Positions 40,901 through 53,300 of a stretch of DNA of 64,000 bases are shown piece by piece. The translations under genes and the position numbers were made by a program. Source of the stretch: Syngnathus acus (lineage: Eukaryota; Chordata; Actinopteri; Syngnathiformes; Syngnathidae); assembly GCF_901709675.1 (NCBI RefSeq), contig NC_051093.1, positions 8,051,553 to 8,115,552 on the forward strand, in the 5' to 3' direction. The first letter of the stretch is position 1. Every line of letters begins with the position of its first letter. The notes beneath the pieces were generated by a model. The model saw only the letters and a program-made list of their open reading frames with translations. It was not told the origin of the DNA and searched no databases.

Positions 40901-43340
40901 GCGCAGAATACGGAAAGAAATATTTTGAGTGCGATTCGCAGGATTGGTCATGCAATCATAAAATACTTTGTCTGCTAAGTTAAGCAGAATTGACTCAAAT
41001 GTTGACTTGCAACACAAAGTCAAAAAAAATAGATGGATGCACAAATAAATAAATGCATGAATAAATAAATAAATAAATAAATAAATAATCCTACCGGTGA
41101 TAACATGAGGATCGATGTCAAAAGTGTCATTGACTGGGACGATGGCGCCCCTCCTGTAATACCTCTGGCAGAGCGAGAGTGCACTTCCATTGAAGCCGAC
41201 ACCTTGTACATAAGCATACTGTCCCAGTGAGATCTGAGGCAGAGCTAGATACTAGATACAAGGGAAATGCACCGTTTAGATTTCATGAAAAAGTTCTGTT
41301 AAAATAAAATCCTCAAAATCAGATCACTCGTCTCTATTGTACAATTAAGAACAATCAAAACGTTATTGTGAGCAAGATTAGGTTTTGATCGTGTTCATTT
41401 TCTGGGGCAACTTTATATGCTACCTGCTCAATGGCAAAGTTGATGTGGCTGTGCAGTTCTTTCTGCGTGTGAACAGCCTGTGGAGTGTTGTCCTGGTAAT
41501 TCTTCAGGAAGAGATGTTTGAATGTGGCTGTGTTTTCTTCTTTAAAGGTCACAACCATCTGGTTGCTTAGCCCAAACAGCACCAACTGAGAGGAAGGGAG
41601 AAAAGGGAAATACTCAACAAAGGATCAAACTTAAAGTGGAAATCAACCCAAAAGTTTACTATATATATTGTATGTGCCCCCACGAGTCTAAACAAAGCAT
41701 TCTGACTAATATTGTTTTTGCAGAATATAAGTTACGTAGCAAAATTAACTTTTTTTTATCCATCTCAGGTGGCGGCCATTTTGCCACTTGCTGTCGACTG
41801 AAAATGACATCACAGTCGCCAGGTCTTGGGTCACAACCAATCACGGCTCAGTTTCAGAAAACCGACGAGCCGTAATTGGTTGAGATCTGACAACTGTGAG
41901 GTCATTTTCAGTCGACGGCAAGTGGCAAAATGGCCGCACCCGGATTTTGGGCAATTGTAAAAGATCAAATGAAAACAAAAAAGTGTCAATTCTTGCTTAC
42001 CTGCACTGTAACAATGATGATTTTGAGCAGCTGCAGTCCTAACTTGAATGGTTTGCGTCCCTTGGCATGATATTTATCACAAGGGCTCATGAAGAAATAT
42101 TTAAGCTTCCTCCTCAGGGCTTCTTCCTCCTCTTCATCGTGATGCTGGTGCAGATCAGAGCTCATTTGTCCATCCCCAAGAAGGTTCTGCGACCCATAGC
42201 TAAGACCCTTGGGAGAGAGTAGCCTGTCATTCTCTGCAATAGAAGAGAAATAAACGACAGAATAGGAATGAAATTGAGTCTGATTTGATCTTTTGGTATT
42301 CATAATCTTTGTATGCTGCAGGATTTTTCAAATGACCGCCCGTGACTTGGTTGATTGTATTGTATGATATGTGAATAAAGTGCTAAATATGCTGCATTTC
42401 CCATAATGTAAAAGAGCTCAATAAAGGTTGAGAAACACATTGGCGTGGTGACATCATCAGTTCAAAAGAGACTTTTAAAACTTCAGATAATGTTATCAGA
42501 TGAAATCAATTCCATTTTGCTTGGGCTCTCGTTCTGGAGGAGCACATTAGCTCACTCAGAGGCAAGCACAACTGCACAGCTGACACCATTGAATTCTGGT
42601 TTGTTTTTTAAAGTGCAATCTATGAATTGACAGCAAAAAGCTGCATCATTTACATTGTTCTGATGTCATTTCTTTAACCCTCACATGCTATATGGAACTG
42701 TTTGATACGGTATATGATGAGCCATGTTACAATTAAGAGATTTGAAAATCACTTTTATGAGGGTCTATTTCTGTTCTATTTCGTGGATAGTTTCTGACTA
42801 TAGTGTTTGTTACTCAATTGGAGTCAATGTACTGGATCCAATGCCAGTATTATGCTGTGGTTATGACTCATTAGTTTGGCCGGTCATGTCAGTCACGCCT
42901 TTGGAAAGTTCGTTCCGTTTCTGTCAATATTCTGGTTTGTTCTTGCCTCCCGGGTTGTTTCTGTATATGCTAATAGAATAAAAACAGTTTATTGTTAGAT
43001 GCCAGACATTGCTTTCACGCATTTTTTTTTGGTGATAATCAAATCATGTCGATTTCTGTAGATTTTTTTCATACTCGCAATAGACTGGACTTGAATAAAT
43101 GCAAGAGAAACAGCTCGATTTGTATTGCATCACATAATACCGAAAGAATTGCTTAAAACTGAAACGAATGAATTCACCTGTGCAAATATTTAACTTCCTA
43201 ATACATAACGGCAAACATGTTGTCTATTATATTATTATTATTTCTGAAAGCACAGCCATCTCTAATTGAATACAAGCAGAAGAGGACGTTATTATCAACA
43301 AACCTGTGGAAAGCTCCTGAGTGCACCTCGGTGATGCCAT
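37908..43340 (-). CDS. mcoln1: Mucolipin-1 (TRPML1) lysosomal cation channel
   Basis: Lysosomal, PI(3,5)P2-gated non-selective cation channel releasing Ca2+/Fe2+/Zn2+ from late endosomes and lysosomes. Fourteen coding exons (minus): 43304-43340, 42001-42233, 41424-41585, 41095-41251, 40713-40794, 40533-40629, 40332-40431, 40140-40246, 39323-39472, 39144-39245, 38934-39056, 38294-38500, 38091-38221, 37908-37947. They total 1728 nt, 575 aa (human 580), all GT-AG with matching phases. N terminus carries an acidic dileucine signal (ENDRLL) and a basic patch before S1 ([14 protein letters not shown]). The luminal polycystin/mucolipin domain follows ([26 protein letters not shown]), then S2-S5 ([20 protein letters not shown]), pore helix and filter ([12 protein letters not shown]) and S6 ([20 protein letters not shown]). 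The C-tail has the palmitoylated-type Cys cluster FFCCC but ends [10 protein letters not shown] without the terminal dileucine of human. The last exon (40 nt) is the least certain. Confidence 0.96.
41037..41090. repeat. (AAAT)n microsatellite beside a splice donor
   Basis: An imperfect AAAT tetranucleotide run (plus strand). On the mcoln1 coding strand it is ATTT repeats beginning within the first ten bases of the intron that follows exon 4 (donor GTAGGATT). Confidence 0.9.
41772..41937. mobile_element. Palindromic MITE-like element in mcoln1 intron 2
   Basis: Left arm 41772-41815 and right arm 41894-41937 are reverse complements at 42 of 44 positions (GCGGCCATTTTGCCACTTGC...). Inside them AACCAATCACGGCTC and GAGCCGTAATTGGTT form a second, inner pair. 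The arms flank about 78 bases with no coding capacity. Such a near-perfect foldback is typical of non-autonomous DNA transposons in fish. The family is not identified and the true ends may lie a little outside these coordinates. Confidence 0.7.
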
Positions 43341-43560
43341 GATGATGTTCGGGCGGTCACACGGGAGACAAAGAACTCGATATTACCTCAATAACTTCGC
43401 CAGGACGGTGATCATTTTCATAATTTCTATTTTTCGGTTCACATTGATACATAATGAATACATCGCATCGCGGTGTACAGACAAGAGGCAGAGTAGAAAA
43501 CATAACGCAGCTTCCTGGATGACACGTGACTTCATCATGTGACATGACGTAATGTAAACG
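43341..43560 (-). promoter_or_regulatory. mcoln1: mcoln1 promoter region with CLEAR-like motif
   Basis: Immediately upstream (minus) of the mcoln1 ATG. At 43521-43530 the sequence GACACGTGAC matches the CLEAR consensus GTCACGTGAC at nine of ten positions and contains the core E-box CACGTG. A second E-box-like CATGTGAC and a CRE-like TGACGTAA follow within 25 bases. TFEB/TFE3 bind CLEAR motifs in lysosomal gene promoters, MCOLN1 among them in mammals. A role here is inference from motif and position, about 180 bases from the start codon. Confidence 0.55.
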
Positions 43561-44440
43561 TTGACTCATTACATCAACTATATGACAATTGCACAGAAGA
43601 AATCAACAAAATATAATCATTGTCTATTATTAATAGTATGTAAAATATACTCAGTTCTTATACTCGTCAATCATGACTATGAGATGATGAATAAAAATAA
43701 TAATTCAGAAGTAATATTTTCCAGAAATGTTGCAGTGAGGCATTCATCAATGTGGACTGCTTCATCAAGTTAATAATAAATTGCTTCAATGAAATACCTC
43801 ACATACCATTATTTATATAGACAAATACAATAATACAGTACAATATTGAAACAATCACAAGAGATGTAATCAGTGTGGTACAAATTGGAATTTTGCATGA
43901 TGTACAGTGGGACATGATGACTATAGACTTAGAAAATTGAACCAACTAAAAGCATCTTTTGTTTTGGATGTTGTCCATGCCTATCACAAGCCATTTTGCA
44001 CATTGCAAATTTATGTGCGTTGGCGCATCGGGTAAAACCGTACAGCCTTGGTTTATTAGCCTGTCAGGTAGAACTTGTCGAAACAGGACAAGCAGTGTGC
44101 ACCATTAAGATGATTAATTCCCCAACCATATATCCTACATCAGGGTGACAACTGCAGCTGCTTTCTACAAAGGTGAAGACATTGAGTCTCCGGCATTCCA
44201 TCTCAGTTATGAAATCAGAAGCTGGTAAATTTCCTGGTCCACTTCAACTCCCGTCTGGCATCGGTATGTCGGCTTAGATGTGAAAGAGGCCGCAGTTTCT
44301 TATAACAAAGTAAAATAGGAATAAATCTTTAGGTTACTCCAAAATAAAGACCTGCAAGACTGTACAGAGTTAGATTGTGGTCCTGCATTGATGAACAAAA
44401 CAAAACAAAGAAAAAACTTCCCTGGTTTTTCCCGCTGTCC

Positions 44441-45101
44441 TTATCTGCCATCTAAAGCCTTGTCCCGAGTTATGACTGACTCATTAAACTTGATCATGAG
44501 TGTAGTGCCTTTGTGCCAGTGAGCCGTGACCTTGGCGGGGAAGCCGCTATGTGTGAGAATGGCCTCCACGATGCCTGCAGTAAAGGCGGCGCAGTTTAAG
44601 CTACTATTCTCTTTGGGCACAGAGATGTAAGCATTGATGAGGGGCTCCTTTTCGATGATGTAGTAAGTCTTGTCATCGTCATTGGCTTGCTCCAGCTTGT
44701 CAGCCTCCTTCCCAAACAAAGACTTCCATACATTCACCTGCAATGAAAAGAGTGTACAACTTCAATGCTTTAATTCACATTGTTGTTTAAAGAGAGTTAA
44801 AGTCACGGTAGCAGCACATAAATGTACGAACCTTGATGAAGAGTAGCATGTTGAGCACTTTTGTCTCCCTCTTGCCATTCTTCTCCCTCAGCACAAGGAC
44901 ATCCAGTATGCCAGCTCCAACACTTTGCCCCATGTCAGCCAGGCGTGTCTGCAGTTCCGAAACGGAGTACACCCGACTCTGACAGTACTGGACCATCTCG
45001 GAGAACAGCAATGCAAACGCACTGATGCTGACTTCGGTCTTTGGTCGGGTCAAGGGTCGCTCCAGGATGGTGGATTTCCCTCGAGTGAACCGGGTGTCCA
45101 T
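44441..45101 (-). CDS. trappc5: TRAPP complex subunit 5 (Bet3-family)
   Basis: Core subunit of the TRAPP vesicle-tethering complexes (yeast Trs31 homologue) acting in ER-to-Golgi traffic. Two coding exons on the minus strand: 44832-45101 (90 codons) and 44441-44737 (98 codons plus stop TAA), 188 aa, the same length as human as I recall it. N terminus MDTRFTRGKSTILERPLTRP and the block WKSLFGKEADKLEQANDDDK are diagnostic, followed by YISVPKENSSLNCAAFTAGI and FPAKVTAHWHKGTTLMIKF of the Bet3 fold. Donor GTTCGT and acceptor TTCATTGCAG are in phase 0. A minus-strand AATAAA at 44052-44057 is a candidate poly(A) signal. The stop lies 1.1 kb upstream of the mcoln1 start, in tandem. Confidence 0.96.
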
Positions 45102-45480
45102 TTTCTGTAAACCACAGATTTATGGTAAAGATTATGACATAAGGATCTGCAACGTCTAATGGAAATGTAATTTTAAATGCACACAGCTCAGAAAAAAAGT
45201 CAGGGATGCTTTCGGTTCATTCTGAAAGTGCACATCAAATCAAAATATAATAATAACAAATGAAATTTTAGATTGGAAATCGAATACATTATTTGAGAAC
45301 ATTTTCACGTGATCATAATGATCATGTTCATTACACGTCAGACTTTCCATAACAACGTGTTAACTGTGTTTTTGATCATTGTTGCATTGCAATAGCTCAG
45401 TCGAAGCTTACCAGCCGGGTGTTAGCTATCTAGCTAGCTGTCGTTTGCCCGAGATGAAAAGCGGTAACAGCTCTTTCGGG
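45102..45480 (-). promoter_or_regulatory. trappc5: trappc5 5' UTR exon and promoter region
   Basis: The coding exon is preceded by an acceptor (TTTACAG, first exon base 45104) only three bases before the ATG. Upstream, a strong donor CTG/GTAAGC ends a candidate 5' non-coding exon at 45412, preceded by a modest CpG-containing stretch (about 45400-45480). A start of transcription around 45.45-45.5 kb is inferred. The head-to-head distance to the wiz 5' exon is about 1 kb. Confidence 0.45.
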
Positions 45481-46429
45481 AGTGGAGCCACAAATGTCTA
45501 TTATTTATTAATAGTCCTCAGTATGTAGTAGTAGTGAAATTGAATAACTCAGTGTATTTGGGGAGCAGTTTAAAAGACAAACTAACCGTATTGCTTTCTT
45601 CTTCGTTGGGCTTGTCTTGTGACATTTCTTCATGCGTTTATAAACTGCATACCGCCACCTACAGTTGCAGATGGAGACTGCAACATCAAAACAAATGTGA
45701 TGTACCTTGTGATATAGCCAGAGGCATTTTGCTGTTCACACTGTGTAGTTTAATTGTATTTTATTAAGCTTAATGTGCCATAGCAAGTTATTGTAGCATA
45801 ACACGTTTTATAATAGAAGCCATTGTGCTGCTATAATGGAGCAACAGACAGCGCACACTAAAGTAAAAAATAAAATAGGCAAGTATATCAAATGTTACAA
45901 TGTTTTCAGCAAATTCTCAGGCTCCAATTAAACTTTTCATACTTGATAACAAAACAACTTCTGGTACTGGCCACTAGGATTCGCTAAAAGACTACTTAAA
46001 GTCTCATATTACATTCATTGAGTTCCAGTATTTAGCGAAATTAATTATGATGTCAATAATATTAAAAACTGTAGACACCTGCTATTAGATTTGTAATGAG
46101 TAAAACACACGGGAGTCATTTTTCAATAGCGGTAAAGCAAGCAAAACCAATGCTACTGAAAATTAATAACATACAATTACAAAAATGTAGATTTAGATTT
46201 TTCTGACCTTCAATATCGATTAAGTTTGTTAAATAATCCACTTCAGTATACAAACTACCATACTATACACAGCAAAACACTATTATTACACATTATACAT
46301 TTATTTTAAAAAAGCGTAAATGTAGAAAATACGCATCTATTACTAATTTTCGTGCATGGAAGGAACGAGTAAAAACCCTTTTCCAGTGAAAGTCAATAAA
46401 CTTGCTGTTGGAGGGCGACCCCAACTTCT

Positions 46430-46711
46430 CGTCACCTCCCAGTTGATGTTACGTACGCGCCGCCACCGCCACCGCCGTGGCGTGCCTGCAAATAATAACA
46501 TGGAGTCCTGCGCCTGGTGGCTGCCAGGTAGCCATGCAAAACATCCCCGAAACACTTTAGAGTGACACTTCAATTCGTGCATGTTAGCAGCCAGAGGCTT
46601 GTAGCTTGCATCGTCTCCGGGGTGTCAAGCTTCTTGCTCGGTCTTCAACTATGACGAGCGGCGTTTAGGCTGCGACTCCTTCCCCTGGATCAGCAAACCA
46701 GGCCGATATCA
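46430..46711 (+). promoter_or_regulatory. wiz: wiz upstream promoter and non-coding first exon
   Basis: CpG-rich, with a CCGCCA repeat (about 46459-46478). It ends in a GTGAGT donor whose last exon base is 46711; the acceptor TTTGCAG before 47224 would join it to the first coding exon. No ATG in frame with wiz is seen in it. It lies head-to-head with trappc5. Confidence 0.5.
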
Positions 46712-47303
46712 GTGAGTATTTTCCGGGTGAAATTGTAGCCGATGAATGTTTCCGTTTTTAAAAAGCACCGTGCAATGCATCGTGGTTCTTGGATTGACCT
46801 GTCAACGACCGATCAACAACACCGGCCACGTACTTACTGGGTGCTAACACAAGCCAAGCCGCTGCACCTTTTGACGTCTGGGCTATTTTCTTACTGACTC
46901 TAAAGGGACAGAAAGGACGTGGGCCTGGGAATAAACGCCACACCTTTATGTAACCATTCGGCCACCCTGCCTCGTTTTTAAAAAAGCAGACGTGTTGTGA
47001 AAATGGGTCAGACAGGCCTATACAGCTGCTGCTTGGGGGGGGGCAGCTAAAACATGAACATTCTGCAACACTGCAATCGTTTGCATTGTCACACAGAGCT
47101 GCTTTGAACACACACCCACTGCACTTTTGTCATGCAAGTGAATGCAATCGGTGTTGAGCAATGTAAGAAAGCGCAAACTGTAACTTATCACCTTTTTTTT
47201 CCTTCCTGTTTGGATGTTTGCAGAAGACAAGGAGGAGTGCACAATGTAGGCAGTTTGGTCAACAGTGGGACTCCATTCTGTTCTCTGGGGTGGGGGGGGG
47301 ACG

Positions 47304-50300
47304 ATGGAACCTGAAGGGCAAACCCTGACCCCAGGGACCAGCTATGTGCCCCCACCTTTGAACTCTGCACAAAACCCTGTCACCTCAGCCTTTCTTAATT
47401 GCACCTTACAGCAGGTAAAAACCTCATGTCGGTCTGCAACAATGTTTTTTTATGTGTCATGTGACTGAATTGTCAAAAATGGCACCCAAATAACAAGCGT
47501 GAATATGCCTCAGGTTCAAATTCTGCCCTGGCTACAAACCTGTTTCTATTTACAATAGTGGAAGATTATCAAAACAAGAAAGCTAGTCTTGGTGAATGCT
47601 TTCGATCAAAAGAATTGCTTGGATTATATTTCCCCTGTCGGACCGCATATTTCTTGGTTGCTAGGCAGAACTTGTAAAGCGCAATCTTTTGTGCCCCAGT
47701 GTCCAGTCACACTTGTTGGGCTGGTTAAATGAAAAACTCAGGGCCTCTCTGCACAAATGCTATGCTCATTTATACATATTAGTTTTGTGATGTAATCCAT
47801 CCATTTTGGATCCTGAATACAAAAGAAAATAAACAATGCCATATGATACTGTGACGTTTATTTTTATTTTTTTATTCTTGCAACTAGTCCTCATGTTCTT
47901 CCGATGTGAGCGACAAACCGACGTCTGCTAAAGGCTCACAAGGTCACAATGGAGATGAGGGTCCCGAGCAGACCGAAGTCTCCGAGCACAGTGCAGACCC
48001 AGTGAGGAGATTTAGGTCCTCCGCTTTTCCTTCCTCTCCGAGCTGGGACTCCGACTCGGAGAAAGAAGCACTTGACGGTAACGCATGACTTTTCCATATC
48101 GTTTTGCAACTTTGTAGTCAAGCCAAGCAAATCCAATCATTGTCATTTTAAATGTGACTCAGTCTGCTCCTAGTCTAAAGTCTCTCATCTCAGTTCTCGC
48201 TCTCTTATAAGACAAATGTAGTTTTGACTGTTCTGTGGTTTGTGTGTGCTGTTATATGTCAGAGGAGGAGCTGCAGCATTTTTCTAACCCTCATGGTCTG
48301 GCTGCTCACAGCCCAGGATCTCCTTCCTCTGGACCCAGGTGAGGAAGGTGGTACTGTGGTGTACTATAACATACACAAAAGTCTTTTTTTTCTTTTTTAA
48401 TATACACAAAGATTTTGCAAAATGGCCCCATCGGTAAAATAACATTCACTCTCAGTCATGATCTTGTATTGATGACTGAAAAGTTGGGATGGACATCTTT
48501 GTCAATCATTTTAGTCAGTGGGGGTTCAGGTCTGGACTTTGGTCGCCAGTTCATGTGTGGAAAATGTCTCATCCTCCATAAACCACCCTTTCACTATCTT
48601 ACCATAATTATGCTTTGTGTCATTTCTAGTATAGCGGTCCACACACTTTTTTTAATAAAATATCTTTACATGTTTATGCATACTATTTTTTCTTGTCCAG
48701 GGTCGATTGTGAGGATGACAAAGAACCTGGAGAACTGCAGCAATTGGAGCATGAGGCTAGTCTGTCTGTCTCTGGGCAGGAAAGTCAAGAAAGCACAAAA
48801 GGAGAAGAACCAAATCCATCTCAGCTTGGCCCAACACTCTGTAAGTACCCACATGGCTGAACAAAATCTGTTTATCACACTTCTCTTTTTTCCATTCACA
48901 ACTTTTCCTTCACAGTAGGAGGTAGCCGTGACTGTAACATAACTGAGGTCGGCCTCTGCGAAATAAAACCAAATGATGCTTGCCTGTCGGAGAAGGATAC
49001 AGACAAAGGAAAGGAAGAGGGAAACCATCCTAAGGAGCTTGATGTGTACACCTTCACGGGAGAGTCTGACCTTGAGAGTCTCCCTCCTGCCTCCTGGCCT
49101 CACTCTACACACTTCCAAAGGTGTAAGAAGAAGGGAGTCCTACTCGGGGCCTTCACCGGAACCTTACTACAAACATCTCCACGAGGCGGGAGTCCTCAAA
49201 GATCAATAAATACCGAATTGGCAAGGTCGTCGCATTTTGATGATTTGGGGAATGGATTAGTAGAAGATCCAAACGTGATCAGAGATGGAGAAGAAAAAGT
49301 AGATGAGCAGGGTACGGATATTTTCACCTGCGTGGAATGTAGCATATATTTCAACAAACAGGTCCATCTAAAGGAACACATGATCGAGCACCGTCAAACA
49401 GGTGAAGAAGCTTCCCGGTGTTATCAGTGTAGCGAATGCGGATGGGACTTACCTGATTCTCTCGCACTAGCCGATCACCAAAGGAGACACCAGGAATCCC
49501 GCGTCAAGATCACCACAGAAATCGACAAACTGAATGAACTTGAGAAGGCCCAAAAAAAAACTGACGTTAAAGTTGTAGAGCACGAAAGTCCGCTTCCTAC
49601 TCCTGGCAAGGTGTCAGACACTTGTCCACTTCCATACCAGGCACCGATATCACCATCAGATGAGGGTCACGTGGCTCTTGAATCAAACACTCCTCAAAGT
49701 CCTACAGGTTCTCTTGGAACCACATTCCAGCCCCGGGCTGTTTTGTACCGCCGGCGTTTTGTTTGCACCCAATGTAACTTCAGCACAAGAACCTCCCAGG
49801 CGCTTGCTAATCACACCAAGACACACATGAGAAAAAAATCATCTGTCGTTTTTAAGTCCAGCTCTTCTTCTGATTCCCCATCATGTTCATCTCCTCTGAC
49901 AAAAAGACCGAGGAAACAGGTCCACTCTGGACCGGACTCCATTTGCAGGACACAAGTTGATTCTGAGTCAAACCATTTGTCTCTTGAGCATGTATTGGAT
50001 TCCAACTGCTCTGACTCTTTATCCCCGCCCGACTTATGTCCAACTAAAGTCCATCAAGGACTTGAGGCCTCTGAGAATGATGTCACAGCAACCCTCAGAT
50101 GTAATAAGAACAGGAGGTTCAGTAGGAGAGCAAAATTTGGGTCCAGACCAAATGAGGACGAAAGCCCAGAGATTGACCCTGAGAAGGTTGTCGTGAAAGA
50201 ATCGGATCCAGGTGAGACTCCAAAAAGTAATCTGAAGAGAAAATTTGAAAGTCTAAACTGTTTCTCTTTTTTTATGCAGACGAGAGTCCAGATCGTGTTT

Positions 50301-53300
50301 CAATTTCGCCCCAGATTAGGTTTAAGGAAAACGATGAGCAAGAGGAGGAGATTAGCGGAAATGTTTTTGTTTTAAAAAAAAGCAAGCACCTCATAGAAAT
50401 TGACAGCGACGATGACGACGTTGATGACGAACCTATGCGGCATTACCTGTCCGGGGACATCTTGGATGAAGTAGAAGATGACCTCGATGAGATGTCGGAT
50501 GCTCTGAAAAATGTCGAGAGGAAATGCCCCTACTGCCCTGATCGATTCCATAACGGCATCGGCCTCGCCAATCACGTGAGGGGCCACCTGAACCGGGTTG
50601 GCGTCAGCTACAATGTGCGGCATTTTATATCTCCAGAGGAGGTCAATGCAATTGAGAAGCGCTTTTCCTATCAGAAGAAAAAGAAAAAAGGTCAGCTTCT
50701 TATTCGTGATTTTTTTTTTTTTATAAAAGTTATTTCAGTTATTTAATACTGCAGGTAACAGGAATTGGTTTCACTACTACTACTCCACTTCTGTTTTTTT
50801 TCTTTTCTCTCTCCACAGTGGCCAACTTTGATCCATCCACTTTCAGTGTGATGCACTGCGAGTTCTGTAGCGCCGGCTTTGACACTCGCGCCGGCCTGTC
50901 TAGCCATGCCCGGGCGCACCTCAGAGATTTTGGCATCACTAACTGGGATGTTACCATCTCACCCATCCACATCCTGAGAAAATTGTTCTCCAGCAGACCG
51001 GACCTTGTAATCCCCACAGCTCCCCCGCGGAGCTCTGTTCTGGAAGAGGATGAAGAAGAAGAAGAAGAAGAAGAAGAGGAGGAGGAAGAGGATGGGATCA
51101 TTGAGGTTAAGATGGAAGAGGAGACGAGTGAGAGGAGGATAGACGATGCTTCTCCTGGTTTTCTGTCATCTGGATCTCCTGGAAATTTGAATGAAGAGGA
51201 TGATGTAAAAAAAGGTATTGTCTTTTTGTCAGTCCCAAAATATGCATGTTCGCGTAGCTGATGTCAACATTGGGTGAAAGTTGTAAAGCTCACACCTCAT
51301 GTTCTAATTTCCGCAGTCCCTTCATCTTTGCTATTGGCCTCTTGGCAGCCAAGCTGAATAGTTCAGTCTATTCATCAATTGTGAAAGGACAACCAGTTCT
51401 TGGTCATGTCACTTTTGTGCTATTTTTTTCCCCACTTGATGATGGCAGGCTTCAGTGGTTTCCATGGTGTATAGTATTTTTTTTTCAGTTGAATTGAAAT
51501 GATTAACCTTAGTCACACACACACATAAAAAAAAAGTCATATGAAAAGGTAGTCATTAAGTTTTTGTCATTTATTTGTGGGCCAAAAAGTGCAGTCTTGT
51601 TGTCTGACATGTGTCATGGAACCAGTGGAAGGATTTTAATGAGGTCCGGATGAAGCTGTGGGAAATGTGACCTCAGATGCATGCATGGGGTTCACCTGTC
51701 ACTTTTAATGCTGAATCAAAACAGAGGTGTCTGACCCGGGTGTCACCCTGTGCGCGCGCGCGCGCGTGTGACAAAAAGTGCACGAGGAGAGAGGGAGGCT
51801 GGAAGAAGTGTGGTGAGAAAGTCTCCTGATGCCCGTAGATGTGGCACTCCTCTCGGTGCGTTCCGTTCATCCCAACCTCCGCCTCCTCTCGATTGGTCAC
51901 GCCTTAGCTCAGCGGTGCATATGGGGGCAAAATGGCTGCTTCCACCTCCCCGCAGACCCAAACAATAGCGGAAAAACTGTCTGGCTCCGATGCGCTGCAG
52001 TCGCGGACCGGTGAGTAGCGCTCGGTTCCGACTCCGCGTGCTCTCGGTTCCCACGGCGGCGATGCACCCGCGCGTCTCGAGCCGCATCCCCGACTCCCAT
52101 TGTCGGGTGGACAGGAGCCATTAAAAGTGTCAAGAAAATGCGCGTCTGTCTCGCAGGTAACGCGCACGTCAAAGCGCGTTAAGCAGATCACTACCGATGA
52201 CTAAAATCGGGGTGTAGGTCGCATGATAATCGCTGATAGGTCGTTGTTTGCAGTTCTACGAGTCGGTCCATTTCGATCATCCCTAAAATGACCTCCGGTT
52301 GCCCAATCTTCGCCATTTTACTTCGCTTTGATTTTCTTAAGAGGATGTGCTGTGATTCCATTGCGTGGAAGCATCATGTATCTCGTTCTGATCGGATGCT
52401 AACTTCGTGCACTTATTTGAACCCAACTCACACCACGATCCCGATGGAACTTTATTTGCCGGGGGAGGATTCCGAAAGTGGAGCGGAGAGGTGTACTTTG
52501 CTCCATGCTGGAAGATAATGAGTTCATTGGCGCTGTTCGTCTGCACCCCCCGGAGGTGTCACATCGCTGCTCCATTACAGTCAAGAGATGAGGGGGGCCC
52601 GCCCACCAGACAAAAAGCTTTGTCTGTCTCCACGTCACTTTTGATTCACCCATTTGTCGCAGAAAACGCACAACTGCAGCAGACTGCCTGCATTTGAGAC
52701 ATCAGCTATGCTTTTTTTTTGCACAGATTCTTCATGTCACTTGAATATATAAAACAGCGTGGTGCTATTTTAAAGCCTGAGGTCATTTTCCTGCTGCCAA
52801 GGTTGTGCTTTGGTTTCTTCCCGCGGTGTCATGAGTGCACTTGACACACAAAGAGACCTTCTTGAATTAATGTATTGTCTTCAGATGATGACTTTTTATC
52901 AGGACTTATTTGGTCCTTATCGGGTCTTCAACACAACATCAGTCGAATAACATCTCATGTAGTTCTTATTTACTTTGATCATTTATTTAACAACAACAAA
53001 GATAACATGCAGGAGAAATAAAATCAGAGGTTGCCCCCTGGATGCAGCTGGGATTATTTTTCTTCTCCTTTTTCAACGTTGGATTTCTACGCTGCAAAAG
53101 ACTGTCTGTTGTATTGTAGGTGACGGTGAGGGTGAAGAAGAGGTTGAGCCTGAGCACCTGGCTGTCGATGGCCTCAGCTCCAGCCCGAAGAAAACACGCC
53201 TGCAGAGCGGAGACGAGGATTGCCTCTTTGCAGGGGAAGATGAAGACACCAAAGGTGAAAGAGAAACTTATTATTTTTTAATTTTTTTTATAAAAGCTGC

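Noticed and set aside
48415-48918. 167-codon plus ORF and overlapping minus ORF at 48666-49118
   Set aside because: The true wiz frames are in exons 48701-48840 and 48916-50211; these ORFs run through introns in other frames.
50739-51101. Minus-strand poly-Ser ORF
   Set aside because: Antisense of the polyglutamate tract in wiz.
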